This document shows positions 24,089 to 31,869 of a stretch of DNA of 64,000 bases, in pieces. The stretch lies in the NCBI GenBank assembly GCA_048499455.1, contig JASNZV010000022.1:78418-142417 (forward strand), in the 5' to 3' direction. The DNA comes from CFX5 sp023384495. GTDB taxonomy: Bacteria; Chloroflexota; Anaerolineae; Caldilineales; Caldilineaceae. Each line of letters opens with the position of its first letter. Positions within the stretch are counted from its first letter, which is position 1. The position numbers and the translations under genes are program-made. Under the pieces are notes generated by a model. That model was not told the DNA's origin. It worked only from the letters and a program-made list of their open reading frames with translations, and made no database searches.

Positions 24089-25426
24089 ATGCAACAGCAG
24101 CAACCGCAACGGACATTATCGCGGCGTGACCTTTTGCGCGGCTTTGGAGCAACGCTCGGCGCGCTCGTGGCCGGCCCCATGCTTGCGGCCTGCACCCCTG
24201 CAGTCGCGCCGGGCGGATCGGGCGCGCAGCCAGCCGCAGATGCAGCGGTGGAACTGGAACTGTGGACCTTTGTCAACACCCACGCCCGTTGGTTCCGCTC
24301 TATGGCTGAGGATTACGTCGCACAGGTCAACCCCAACTTCAGCCTCACCGTGACGGAGATCGCTTACGGAGACATGCACGACAAGCTTCAGATTGCGCTG
24401 CAAGCGGGGGGCGTCGGCGCGCCCGACATTGGCGACATCGAGCAGGGGCGCTTTGGCGGCTTTTTGCGCGGGGGCAACCCTGGCCTGATCGACTTGACCG
24501 ACCGGCTGCAAGAGGGTGGCTATCTGGAGCAACTGGTCGCCTCGCGTGAGGCGCTCTACACCTATCAGGGCAAAATCTACGGCATCGAACACGCCCTCAC
24601 GCCGGTGGTGCTCTACTATCGCCACGACCTCTGGGGAGAGGCCGGGCTGGACCCGGCGACCTTTGCCACCTGGGATGACTTCATTGCCGGTGGGCAACAG
24701 GTGGCCACCGATGATGTCAAAGCCATCAATTTCCCGGCGCATGACTTACTGCTCCGCCAGCGGGGTAGCGATTACTTTGACGCCGATGGCAACGTGACCC
24801 TGGACGCCCCTGAGTCAATCGAGACGGCGCGCTGGATTCTGAACCTGCGCGATGCCCACGGCATCGCCAACCAGAGCCCGCCGGGGGACGCCTGGTGGGC
24901 CGCGCTCAAGGATGACCGCTACCTTTCGGTTGTTGGGGCGGACTGGTATGCCGGTTTCTTCAAAGACAACGCCCCTGAGCTGGAGGGTAAGTGGATGGCG
25001 ATGCCGTTGCCCGCCTGGGAACAGGGTGGGCTTCGCACCAGTTGTCACGGCGGCACCGGCGCTTGTATTACGCAGTTCAGCAGCCATGTGGAAGAGGCGT
25101 GGAGCTTCTTGGAGTTTGCGATGCTTTCTGTTGAGGGGAATGTGCGTCGCTTTGAGATGACCAACCTCTTCCCGCCCTACATCCCGGCGATGGAGGATGA
25201 GCGGCTCCACAAGGCCGACCCCTACTTCAATGGCCAGGACTTGGGCGCCGTCTTTGCCGAGGTGGGCCCCGAGGTGCCGGCCCAGTACCAGAGTCCCTAT
25301 CGGGCCGAGCTCAACATCAAGCTGGGGCCGCTATGGCAAGAGATCTATGACGGCATTCGGACGCCTGACGAAGTCTTTGTCGAGATTGCCGAAGATATCC
25401 GCCGCGTGATCGCCGAGGAGGCGTAA
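24089..25426 (+). CDS. ABC transporter sugar-binding lipoprotein (family 1)
   Basis: 445 residues. The N-terminus combines a twin-arginine motif (LSRRDLLRGFG) with a lipobox (PMLAAC, Cys35), so it is probably exported folded by Tat and lipidated. The mature part matches family 1 solute-binding proteins: ELWTFVNTHARWF at its start, GAPDIGDIEQGRF, ALTPVVLYYRHDLW, a W-x-DF segment (TWDDFIAGG), and the C-terminal EVFVEIAEDIRRVI. It would capture a carbohydrate for the two permeases downstream. AAGGAGG eight bases before ATG 24089 gives a strong start. A long hairpin separates it from the permeases, a common way to keep binding protein in excess. Confidence 0.9.
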   Translation: MQQQQPQRTLSRRDLLRGFGATLGALVAGPMLAACTPAVAPGGSGAQPAADAAVELELWTFVNTHARWFRSMAEDYVAQVNPNFSLTVTEIAYGDMHDKLQIALQAGGVGAPDIGDIEQGRFGGFLRGGNPGLIDLTDRLQEGGYLEQLVASREALYTYQGKIYGIEHALTPVVLYYRHDLWGEAGLDPATFATWDDFIAGGQQVATDDVKAINFPAHDLLLRQRGSDYFDADGNVTLDAPESIETARWILNLRDAHGIANQSPPGDAWWAALKDDRYLSVVGADWYAGFFKDNAPELEGKWMAMPLPAWEQGGLRTSCHGGTGACITQFSSHVEEAWSFLEFAMLSVEGNVRRFEMTNLFPPYIPAMEDERLHKADPYFNGQDLGAVFAEVGPEVPAQYQSPYRAELNIKLGPLWQEIYDGIRTPDEVFVEIAEDIRRVIAEEA

Positions 25427-25430
25427 GCTT

Positions 25431-25493
25431 ATCGTCCATCGTCTATCGCCCATCGTCGACAATCAAGACGACGGACGATAGACGATGGACGAT
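25431..25493 (+). repeat. Long ATCGTCC-repeat hairpin between binding protein and permease genes
   Basis: Arms of 27 bases (25431-25457 and 25467-25493) pair with two mismatches around a nine-base loop. The arms are built from the same ATCGTCC/TATCGTC unit as 12717-12787. Position suggests an mRNA-stability or attenuation hairpin within the transporter operon (inference). Confidence 0.7.
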
Positions 25494-25520
25494 GAATTTG
25501 TGGACGATGGAGCTTGAACC

Positions 25521-26405
25521 ATGCGCACATGGCGACGCCGGATCATTCCCTATCTGTTTGTCAGCCCATTCTTTGTGGGTTACGCTGTTTTTTATCTGTA
25601 CCCGGTGCTCTGGGCGCTCTACCTGAGCTTCTTTCAGAAGGTGGGTATTGCCGGCGACGCCCGGTTTGTCGGCATCGACAACTACATCCGGCTGCTGGAT
25701 GACACGCTTTTTATCAAAGCGCTGGTCAATACCAGCTATTATGCGGCGGGCAGCATCTTTCTGATCGTGCCGGCGGCGCTGGGGTTGGCTCTGGTGCTCA
25801 CGATCCGTAACCTGCGTCTGCGTGAGTTCTTCCGCCTCTTCTTCTTCTCACCCATCATCACCTCGGGCGTCGTTGTGGCGATTATCTTTGGGCTGGTCTT
25901 CAACGAAGAGTATGGGCTGCTCAACAACTACATCCTGGCGCCGTTGGGCCTTGACATGGTGCGCTGGCTGCGCGAGCCGGTCTGGATCATGCCGGCCATC
26001 ATCATCATGGGGTTGTGGCGCTTCACCGGCCTGAATGCACTCTATTTTATGGCCGGGCTGCAAAACATCCCGCCGGAGGTGAAAGAGGCCGCCATCATCG
26101 ACGGCGCCAATCGTTGGCAGCTCTTCCGCCACATCATTTTGCCGCTGTTGCGCCCGGTGCTGATCTTCGTCATGACCTTCGCCATCATTGGCTCGTACAA
26201 CCTCTTTGGCGAACCGGCGGTGTTGCTTGGCTCCGAAGGCGGCGCCAGCAACGCCGGCCTCTTTATGACCATGTACCTTTATCTCACCGGTTTTCGCTTT
26301 CTGAAATTCGGTTACGCGGCGGCCATCGGCTATGCGCTCGCCCTGATCATTCTGGTCCTGACCCTGATTCAACTGCGGCTGCTGGGTATGTTCCGCGAAG
26401 ATTGA
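25521..26405 (+). CDS. ABC sugar transporter permease (MalF/UgpA type)
   Basis: 294 residues with six hydrophobic helices and the permease loop EAAIIDGAN followed by a Gly-less RHIILPLLRP segment, the EAA motif that docks the ATPase. The N-terminus IIPYLFVSPFFVGY is typical of MalF/UgpA-like subunits. It pairs with the downstream MalG-like permease to form the membrane channel for the lipoprotein upstream. ATG at 25521 is the first start of the frame, before helix 1. No ATPase gene is present in this cluster. Confidence 0.9.
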   Translation: MRTWRRRIIPYLFVSPFFVGYAVFYLYPVLWALYLSFFQKVGIAGDARFVGIDNYIRLLDDTLFIKALVNTSYYAAGSIFLIVPAALGLALVLTIRNLRLREFFRLFFFSPIITSGVVVAIIFGLVFNEEYGLLNNYILAPLGLDMVRWLREPVWIMPAIIIMGLWRFTGLNALYFMAGLQNIPPEVKEAAIIDGANRWQLFRHIILPLLRPVLIFVMTFAIIGSYNLFGEPAVLLGSEGGASNAGLFMTMYLYLTGFRFLKFGYAAAIGYALALIILVLTLIQLRLLGMFRED

Positions 26406-26418
26406 ACGAGGATTGACG

Positions 26419-27309
26419 ATGAAGACAGCCGTCCCCTTGCACCAACAGACAACAGAGAGCGGTGGGCTGTGGGCCGCCCATGCCCGACCGTGGGCGGAGC
26501 GTTTTTTGATCTACGGGTTTCTACTCGTCTTCGCCATCATCACCGGCGCACCCTTTTTCTATATGATCTCCGGCTCGTTCAAGTTCAATGCCGAGATTTT
26601 TAGCTACCCGCTCACCTTTATCCCCCGTGCGCCCACGCTTGATAATTATGGCCGCTTGCTCAGCGGCAGCGAGATCCCCTATGTGCGTCAGTTTGGCAAC
26701 AGCGTCATCGTCGCCGTCAGCCAGACATTGCTCACGTTGCTGATCTCGTCGTTGGTCGGTTGGGGTTTCGCCAAATTTGAATTTTCGGGCAAACGGGCGC
26801 TCTTCCTCTTTCTGTTGGCGACCCTCATGTTCCCCTACCAGGTGACGCTGGTGCCGCTCTTTCTGCTTATGTTGCGGCTGGGTTGGCTGGACACCTATCT
26901 GGCGATTGTGATCCCTGGCGCGATCAGCGCGTTTGGCGTCTTTTTTATGCGACAGAATATGCTGGCCATCCCCGACGAACTGATCGACGCCGCCCGCATG
27001 GATGGCGCATCGGATTGGGGCATCTATTGGCGGATTGGGCTGCCGTTGGCGCGCGGCGCGCTCTCGGTGCTGGCGGTGCTCGTCTTTTTGGGCTCGTGGA
27101 ACGACTATCTCTGGCCGCTCATCGTGCTGCGCAGCGCGGACAAGTTCACCTACCCTGTCGGGCTGGCTACGCTGGTGGGCCTCTACCGCGTGGAATATGG
27201 CATGATCCTGTCAGGCGCGTTCCTGGCGACGTTGCCGGTGGTGGCCATCTTTGTCGCTGGGCGCAAATACCTGCTCGAAAACATTGCCATCGGCGCGATC
27301 AAAGGGTAG
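26419..27309 (+). CDS. ABC sugar transporter permease (MalG/UgpE type)
   Basis: 296 residues, six helices, and the EAA loop reading DAARMDGAS with IGLPLARGALS. It starts 13 bases after the first permease; GAGGA lies six bases before ATG 26419, and an in-frame TTG at 26413 is less likely. It should form the heterodimeric channel with the preceding permease. A shared multi-sugar ATPase (MsmK-like) encoded elsewhere is the usual solution when the ATPase is missing locally. Confidence 0.9.
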   Translation: MKTAVPLHQQTTESGGLWAAHARPWAERFLIYGFLLVFAIITGAPFFYMISGSFKFNAEIFSYPLTFIPRAPTLDNYGRLLSGSEIPYVRQFGNSVIVAVSQTLLTLLISSLVGWGFAKFEFSGKRALFLFLLATLMFPYQVTLVPLFLLMLRLGWLDTYLAIVIPGAISAFGVFFMRQNMLAIPDELIDAARMDGASDWGIYWRIGLPLARGALSVLAVLVFLGSWNDYLWPLIVLRSADKFTYPVGLATLVGLYRVEYGMILSGAFLATLPVVAIFVAGRKYLLENIAIGAIKG

Positions 27310-27316
27310 CGGCGGG

Positions 27317-27931
27317 CTATTGCCGGTTGCGATAGAGCGCGGGGTCGATGGCGGCGAGCATTTGCGCTTCGATCAGCGTCTGGTCGAAGAACCCATTGAT
27401 CAGTCGCACTGCCGGGTGCGGATCGGCCACCAACTGGTTGTAGTGCACGTCAAGAAGCTCGATGTTGGGCTGGTTCTGCAGCCAGCCCCGCACTTGCGCA
27501 AGATGCTCCTCGAACATCTGCGCCATGACGCGGTCGTCTACGACATCCGTCTCGCCGCGGCGTTCGAGCATCTTCTGCTGTGACGCCAGCACCTCAGCCA
27601 TTTCGCGCTGCATGAAGATCACTTTGTAGTGATAGGCGCCGGGCAGGTGGGGCAACAGCGCCGAGATCACCTTGACCCCCTTGCCCTGCGCCTGCGCCAA
27701 CCAGGCGTGGTTGCCCTTGTCCAACTGCTTGACCAGTTCGTATTCGTAATAGCCCTGGGGGTTGTCGGCGTCGGCGGTGCGCACGTGGTCGACCAACACC
27801 GGCAGCCCGCCCGCTTCCAGCATCTTCATCATCATCGAGGTGCCCGAACGGGGCAGCCCCGACACAATCACCACACTGGCGCCCCCTCCCTTCGTTTCCC
27901 GCTGAAACGGCCAGACCCACTGCTTGAACAC
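27317..27931 (-). CDS. Sulfotransferase-like P-loop protein
   Basis: 204 residues. The N-terminal motif VSGLPRSGTSMMMKMLEAGG matches the PAPS-binding P-loop of the sulfotransferase family, and VIFMQREMAEVLASQQKML resembles the 3'-phosphate-binding segment (R and S). It is shorter than typical sulfotransferases, so function is tentative. GTG start at 27931 preceded by AGGAG seven bases upstream. It is convergent with the permease gene, only seven bases from its stop. Confidence 0.7.
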   Translation of the reverse strand: MFKQWVWPFQRETKGGGASVVIVSGLPRSGTSMMMKMLEAGGLPVLVDHVRTADADNPQGYYEYELVKQLDKGNHAWLAQAQGKGVKVISALLPHLPGAYHYKVIFMQREMAEVLASQQKMLERRGETDVVDDRVMAQMFEEHLAQVRGWLQNQPNIELLDVHYNQLVADPHPAVRLINGFFDQTLIEAQMLAAIDPALYRNRQ

Positions 27932-27970
27932 AAAGATTCTCCTTGTCTTGTACTCGTGATCGAACCTCTT

Positions 27971-28010
27971 CTTTGCGTCTTTCTATCTTTGCGCCTTTGT
28001 GTTCAAAGCG
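27971..28010. repeat. Interspersed intergenic repeat ('ctttgcgcctttgcgtt' type)
   Basis: Reads ctttgcgtctttctatcttt then gcgcctttgtgttcaaagcg. It is the reverse-complement type of the sequence at 553-600, and lies in the gap between the helicase and sulfotransferase genes. Confidence 0.45.
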
Positions 28011-28046
28011 CAACATAGGGATGCGCGTTTTCAAAGCAATCACAGT

Positions 28047-30176
28047 CTATACGGAACGCAATTGCGCGGCCAGGGCGGGCGGCGCGTCGATCAGGGTCGC
28101 CGCCCGATAGAGCTGCTCGAAGCGGGTCAGGTCACAGTGGGCAAGCGCAGCCGCTTCGGCCAGCTCGGGGGGCAGCAGCAAATGAAAACGCCCCAAGCCG
28201 AGAAAAGGCTCGACGCGCGGCAACAGCCGGCGCAATTCCCGGTGCGCTTCGGCGGCCTCCCACGCCGGCAGCGTGGGCAGCGCGGCAGGCAGGGTGATGC
28301 AAAGCCCGTTGGCCGCGCCGGCCACGTACGACGGATCGCGCCGCTGCCCATATGTTTGGAGCAACTCGGCCAGCAGCAGCCCATAAAGGTCACCCCAGAA
28401 GTGAAACAGGCGCACGCATTGTTCATCATGCACAAGCACGATGCGTCCCCGCGCCACAGAGAGCCGCCGGGCAATCGCCTGCGCCACATCCAATGGCATG
28501 GCGAATGGCGCGGCCTGAAAGCGCAATTGCTCATCGCCCACGGTGGGGTGGACCGGGCGCACGGCCATGCGGTAGCGGTCGCGCCAGACGACCTCCCATG
28601 TACGACCGCCCAGGCGCAACGTTTCGCCCTCCATGTGCAGGCGACCCGTGTGGGCCAGCGTGCGCCCGCTATAGGCGTCCACCACCAGTAGCGCCAGCGG
28701 GTCGGCGCCGATGTTGCTGTAGATCTCGTGTTGGTCGAGCAGGGGGTCGAGCGTCGGCCCCGGTCGCCATTCGCCGGGGCGACCAGGTTGGAGATAGCCC
28801 AGTCGCGTCAGGTGGCCCATCAAACGGCGCAACGTCTCGTCCTCCATCGCCACCGGCGAGACGCGGCGCAGGTCGGCCAGACGGACGGCGCCGGTGGGGC
28901 TTTGCTTCAACAGGCTAAACAGTTGCTGCACCAGCACCGATGGGCGGAAGTGATAGGTGGGCGCAAAGGCGGCGGCATGGCGCATCACGGCGGCGTCCTC
29001 TTGCGCCAGCGCCAGCAGCGCCTGAAAATGGAGTTCTTCCTGTGGCGAACGGGCCAGGCAAAGAACGCGCATCGCCGCGCGCCGCCGTCCGCCGCGGCCA
29101 ATTCGTTGCAAGAACGAGGGCAGCGTAGGGGGTGGCCCCACCAACGCAACCTCGTCGATGCTGCCAATGTCGATGCCCAGCTCCAGCGTCGAACTGCTGA
29201 CGCAGATGGCGACGCCCGCTTCGGCAAAGCGCGCCTCCACCTCGCGGCGCAGCGCCGGGTCCAGATTGGAATAGTGGACGAAGATCTCCGCGGCATAGGG
29301 TGGATGGGTGCGCAGATGGGTGGCAATCTGTTCCACCTCGTTGCGCGTGTTGCAGAAAACAAGCGACTTGTGGATGAAGGCATGGCCCGTTTCCGCAGAC
29401 GGCGCGCGCAACGCCAGCGCCTGAACCAGATCACCGAACCCGTGCATGGGTTGAAGTTCGGCGTCGAGCCGGCGCGCGCCGGGCGCTTCCACCACGACGG
29501 GGGGCAGGGCAGGCGCCGTTTCCACTGTGGGCGTGAGGTAGCGTGGGACCACCCCAGCCGGGTCGGCGACGGTGGCGGAGAGCGCAACGCGCTGCAAGGG
29601 TGGGGTTGCCTGGCCCGACTGGACCGCATGGTAACGCTGGATGGCCTCGATGCGGCGCAACAGACAGCGCAGATGGTCGCCGCGCGGGCTGTGGTCGAAG
29701 AGGTGAATCTCGTCCAGCGCGAGGGCGCGCAGGGTGGTGAAAAGTCGCGGCGCGCGCGTCAGCAACGAATCGGTCGATTCGGGTGTGGTGACCAGCACGG
29801 CGGGCGGATTGGTGGCGGAGACGGGGCCCGTGTCGCCGCTCTTCATGGCCACCGGAATGCCCAGCCTTTCCAGCGGCGTCGCCAGCCGTTGGTAGAGGTC
29901 GCGCACGAGGGCGCGGGTGGGGCAAATGTAGAGCAGCCGCAGCGCCGGCTGGGGTGGTGTGTCTGCCTGCGGATGGGCGAAGAGGCAGCGTTCCAGCAGC
30001 GGGGCCAGCGCGGCCTCCGTCTTGCCCGCGGCGGTGGCGGCCATCACCAGCACATTGCGCCCGGCCAGAATGGGTGGGATCGCCTGCATCTGCACGGGGG
30101 TGAAGGCGCCATGCTGGGCAAAAAAGGCCGGCCAGGTGTGAATTAGCTGGGCCTTGAGCGCGCTCGCGTTGTTCAT
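28047..30176 (-). CDS. Lhr/BrxHI-like superfamily 2 helicase
   Basis: About 709 residues. The helicase motifs are in order: Q-motif region FTPVQMQAIPPIL, Walker A ATAAGKTEAAL, motif Ia CPTRALVRDLYQRL, DEIH box (LDEIHLFDHSPRG), SAT, and motifs V-VI (SSSTLELGIDIGSID, RIGRGGRR). The 300-residue C-terminal region resembles the extra domain of Lhr-type helicases. BREX type 2 loci carry such a helicase (brxHI) beside the DUF2791 ATPase brxD, and two DUF2791-like ATPases lie upstream in this operon. ATG at 30176 overlaps the preceding PIN stop as ATGA, implying translational coupling; an upstream GTG at 30194 is the alternative. Predicted role: translocating or unwinding DNA in a defence or repair complex (inference). 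Confidence 0.8.
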   Translation of the reverse strand: MNNASALKAQLIHTWPAFFAQHGAFTPVQMQAIPPILAGRNVLVMAATAAGKTEAALAPLLERCLFAHPQADTPPQPALRLLYICPTRALVRDLYQRLATPLERLGIPVAMKSGDTGPVSATNPPAVLVTTPESTDSLLTRAPRLFTTLRALALDEIHLFDHSPRGDHLRCLLRRIEAIQRYHAVQSGQATPPLQRVALSATVADPAGVVPRYLTPTVETAPALPPVVVEAPGARRLDAELQPMHGFGDLVQALALRAPSAETGHAFIHKSLVFCNTRNEVEQIATHLRTHPPYAAEIFVHYSNLDPALRREVEARFAEAGVAICVSSSTLELGIDIGSIDEVALVGPPPTLPSFLQRIGRGGRRRAAMRVLCLARSPQEELHFQALLALAQEDAAVMRHAAAFAPTYHFRPSVLVQQLFSLLKQSPTGAVRLADLRRVSPVAMEDETLRRLMGHLTRLGYLQPGRPGEWRPGPTLDPLLDQHEIYSNIGADPLALLVVDAYSGRTLAHTGRLHMEGETLRLGGRTWEVVWRDRYRMAVRPVHPTVGDEQLRFQAAPFAMPLDVAQAIARRLSVARGRIVLVHDEQCVRLFHFWGDLYGLLLAELLQTYGQRRDPSYVAGAANGLCITLPAALPTLPAWEAAEAHRELRRLLPRVEPFLGLGRFHLLLPPELAEAAALAHCDLTRFEQLYRAATLIDAPPALAAQLRSV

Positions 30177-30634
30177 GGGAGATTGAGAATCCACGATTCG
30201 ATCTCATTCGTACGAATACGCCGGTTAAGCAAGTCGAAGTGGGCGCCCGTGTCATCGCTGGCCAGCGTATATCCGGTGACGTGGGCGACGGCGCAGAGCA
30301 AAATATCGAACCGGTGCCGGCGCCAATACGCTTCGTCTACCCCACCACCAAAGATCGAACGCCATACATCGGCAATGCCTTCGGCCTGTTCTATTGTGAA
30401 AGGCAGCAGATCGAACCGGGCGTCAAGCACAAACTGCCGAACCGTTTCCACTGCATAGCGTTCTCCATACTGCTGAGCAATCTGGCGAATCCGTTCAGCA
30501 TGAACCAGGGTGGGGATGTAGACCCGCAGACGGCCGGCTACGACGAGCTCGGTCAAGCGCGGTGTCAACCCCTGGTTCCACAGCATGTTTGTGTCCAGGA
30601 GTAGCGCCGGAGGGTCAAGGGCGGGCGTTGCCAT
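30173..30634 (-). CDS. PIN-domain nuclease
   Basis: 153 residues. The PIN acidic pattern is visible: LLLDTNMLW near residue 10, an E in VHAERIRQIA, D in RFDILLCAVAHVTG, and a terminal SDD (LASDDTGAHF). PIN domains are Mg-dependent RNases common in VapC toxins and defence genes. There is no small antitoxin beside it. Instead it overlaps by 20 bases the end of an ABC-type AAA ATPase gene and by 4 bases the start of the helicase gene, so the ATPase may control it. ATG at 30634 was chosen over a longer frame to 30739, which lies inside the ATPase gene. Confidence 0.8.
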   Translation of the reverse strand: MATPALDPPALLLDTNMLWNQGLTPRLTELVVAGRLRVYIPTLVHAERIRQIAQQYGERYAVETVRQFVLDARFDLLPFTIEQAEGIADVWRSIFGGGVDEAYWRRHRFDILLCAVAHVTGYTLASDDTGAHFDLLNRRIRTNEIESWILNLP

Positions 30635-31856
30635 TTGTGACCGCCTGTAGCTCCTGAGCCACTTCATTTGCCGCGCGCAGTTCCCACCTTCCGGCCTCAT
30701 TGCGCACAAAAATGACGAGATCGCCGCGCTGCAGCCCAAGGTCCTGAATTACGCCTTCGTACAGCTTCACCTGGTTCAACGAATTGAGCCGGGCGCCACT
30801 TTCGGGGCCGGCGGGTGTAATGGCGAAATGCTTGCCATACTTTTCGGCCGTCGCCGCTTGGACCTGCGTGCCGCTTGTCAGGTCGAAGGTGACATCGTAG
30901 AAGTTGTCGGTGAACTCCAAGTAAGGCGAATGGGTGGCGACGAACAACTGCTGGAGCTTGACAGCCGGGTCCTCCATCAAGGTGCGCAGGGTTGCCATGA
31001 GATGCTCTTGGTGCTGAGGTGACAGGTTCGTTTCCGGCTCTTCGACGGCGATAATCGGGTAGTCATTGAGGAAAATTTGTCCCAACACCAGGATCAGCTG
31101 TTGCGCGCCGGAGCCAAGATTCTCGATGGGCAGGCGGCCGTCGGGCCGTACAAAGCCGATTTCGATGCGGTCGGTGGCGGGGTCCAGGGCAATGTCCAAT
31201 TCGCCGAGGCTGTACGGGGGCTCAGCCAGCACGCGTTTGATGGCGTTCAGCCGCTTCTTTTGCTCGATATCGGAGCTGAGATAGGCATAGAACAGCGCCT
31301 GCTTCAGATTTGCGTCGTTTATAGTTTCGGCCGGTGTCTGTGCTGTTCGTTGCTCAACCTGTAACCTTCGAGCTGCATGTACAATGTGGAATCTAGGTAA
31401 ACTCGCAACAAGCTGACTAATTGATATTCGTCTGTCAAGTTCGTCGTTCTTTTGTCTTACGATATTCTTGACCTCACATCGAATTGCAGTGGCTGTCTGC
31501 CGCACTGTAACTTCAACGGTGAGCCTTTGGTTTTTTTCTATCAGACGGGTCTCAGAGTCTACCCCTGACAAATCTACTCGAACGAGGATTGGCTCCGGGC
31601 TTCCTAACCGAGATAGCGATGAGCCAAATCGGGTGGCCAAACTCTCTGACGTAACTTCATATGTAATGGGATGTGTTCCGTGCTGAGTTTGGCTCTTGCC
31701 TGCCAGTATTACCCAATGCCACAGTTCGAGCGCTTGAAACATGTTGGATTTACCGACATTATTCATCCCAAAGAAGACATTGATATCCGCCAACCCCTCG
31801 ACGGCAAGCTCTCGAATGCTCTTGAAGCCCTGTATCTGAAACCGTTCGATACGCAT
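30615..31856 (-). CDS. AAA/ABC-type ATPase (OLD/RecF-like, no visible TOPRIM)
   Basis: 413 residues. It begins MRIERFQIQGFKSIRELAV with Walker A FGMNNVGKSNMFQAL, as in RecF/OLD-type 'AAA15/21' ATPases. An ABC signature (ENLGSGAQQLILVL), Walker B (IIAVEEPETNLSPQHQ) and H-switch (FVATHSPYLEF) follow. The C-terminal 90 residues show no TOPRIM motif, so the partner PIN nuclease may supply the effector. Such ATPases act as sensors in several anti-phage systems (for example PARIS and Gabija). The middle part of the gene is clearly more A+T-rich than its neighbours, suggesting that the ATPase-PIN pair was inserted into an older operon. It starts 13 bases after the upstream gene. Confidence 0.8.
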   Translation of the reverse strand: MRIERFQIQGFKSIRELAVEGLADINVFFGMNNVGKSNMFQALELWHWVILAGKSQTQHGTHPITYEVTSESLATRFGSSLSRLGSPEPILVRVDLSGVDSETRLIEKNQRLTVEVTVRQTATAIRCEVKNIVRQKNDELDRRISISQLVASLPRFHIVHAARRLQVEQRTAQTPAETINDANLKQALFYAYLSSDIEQKKRLNAIKRVLAEPPYSLGELDIALDPATDRIEIGFVRPDGRLPIENLGSGAQQLILVLGQIFLNDYPIIAVEEPETNLSPQHQEHLMATLRTLMEDPAVKLQQLFVATHSPYLEFTDNFYDVTFDLTSGTQVQAATAEKYGKHFAITPAGPESGARLNSLNQVKLYEGVIQDLGLQRGDLVIFVRNEAGRWELRAANEVAQELQAVTNGNARP

Positions 31857-31869
31857 CAGCTTGCTTCTC

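Noticed and set aside
30173..30739. Longer PIN reading frame starting at 30739
   Set aside because: It would lie over 100 bases inside the ATPase gene; ATG 30634 gives a normal PIN start with DTN near residue 10.
30615..31856. OLD-family nuclease or PARIS AriA-AriB pair
   Set aside because: No TOPRIM motif in the ATPase, and the partner has a PIN, not a DUF4435/TOPRIM, pattern.
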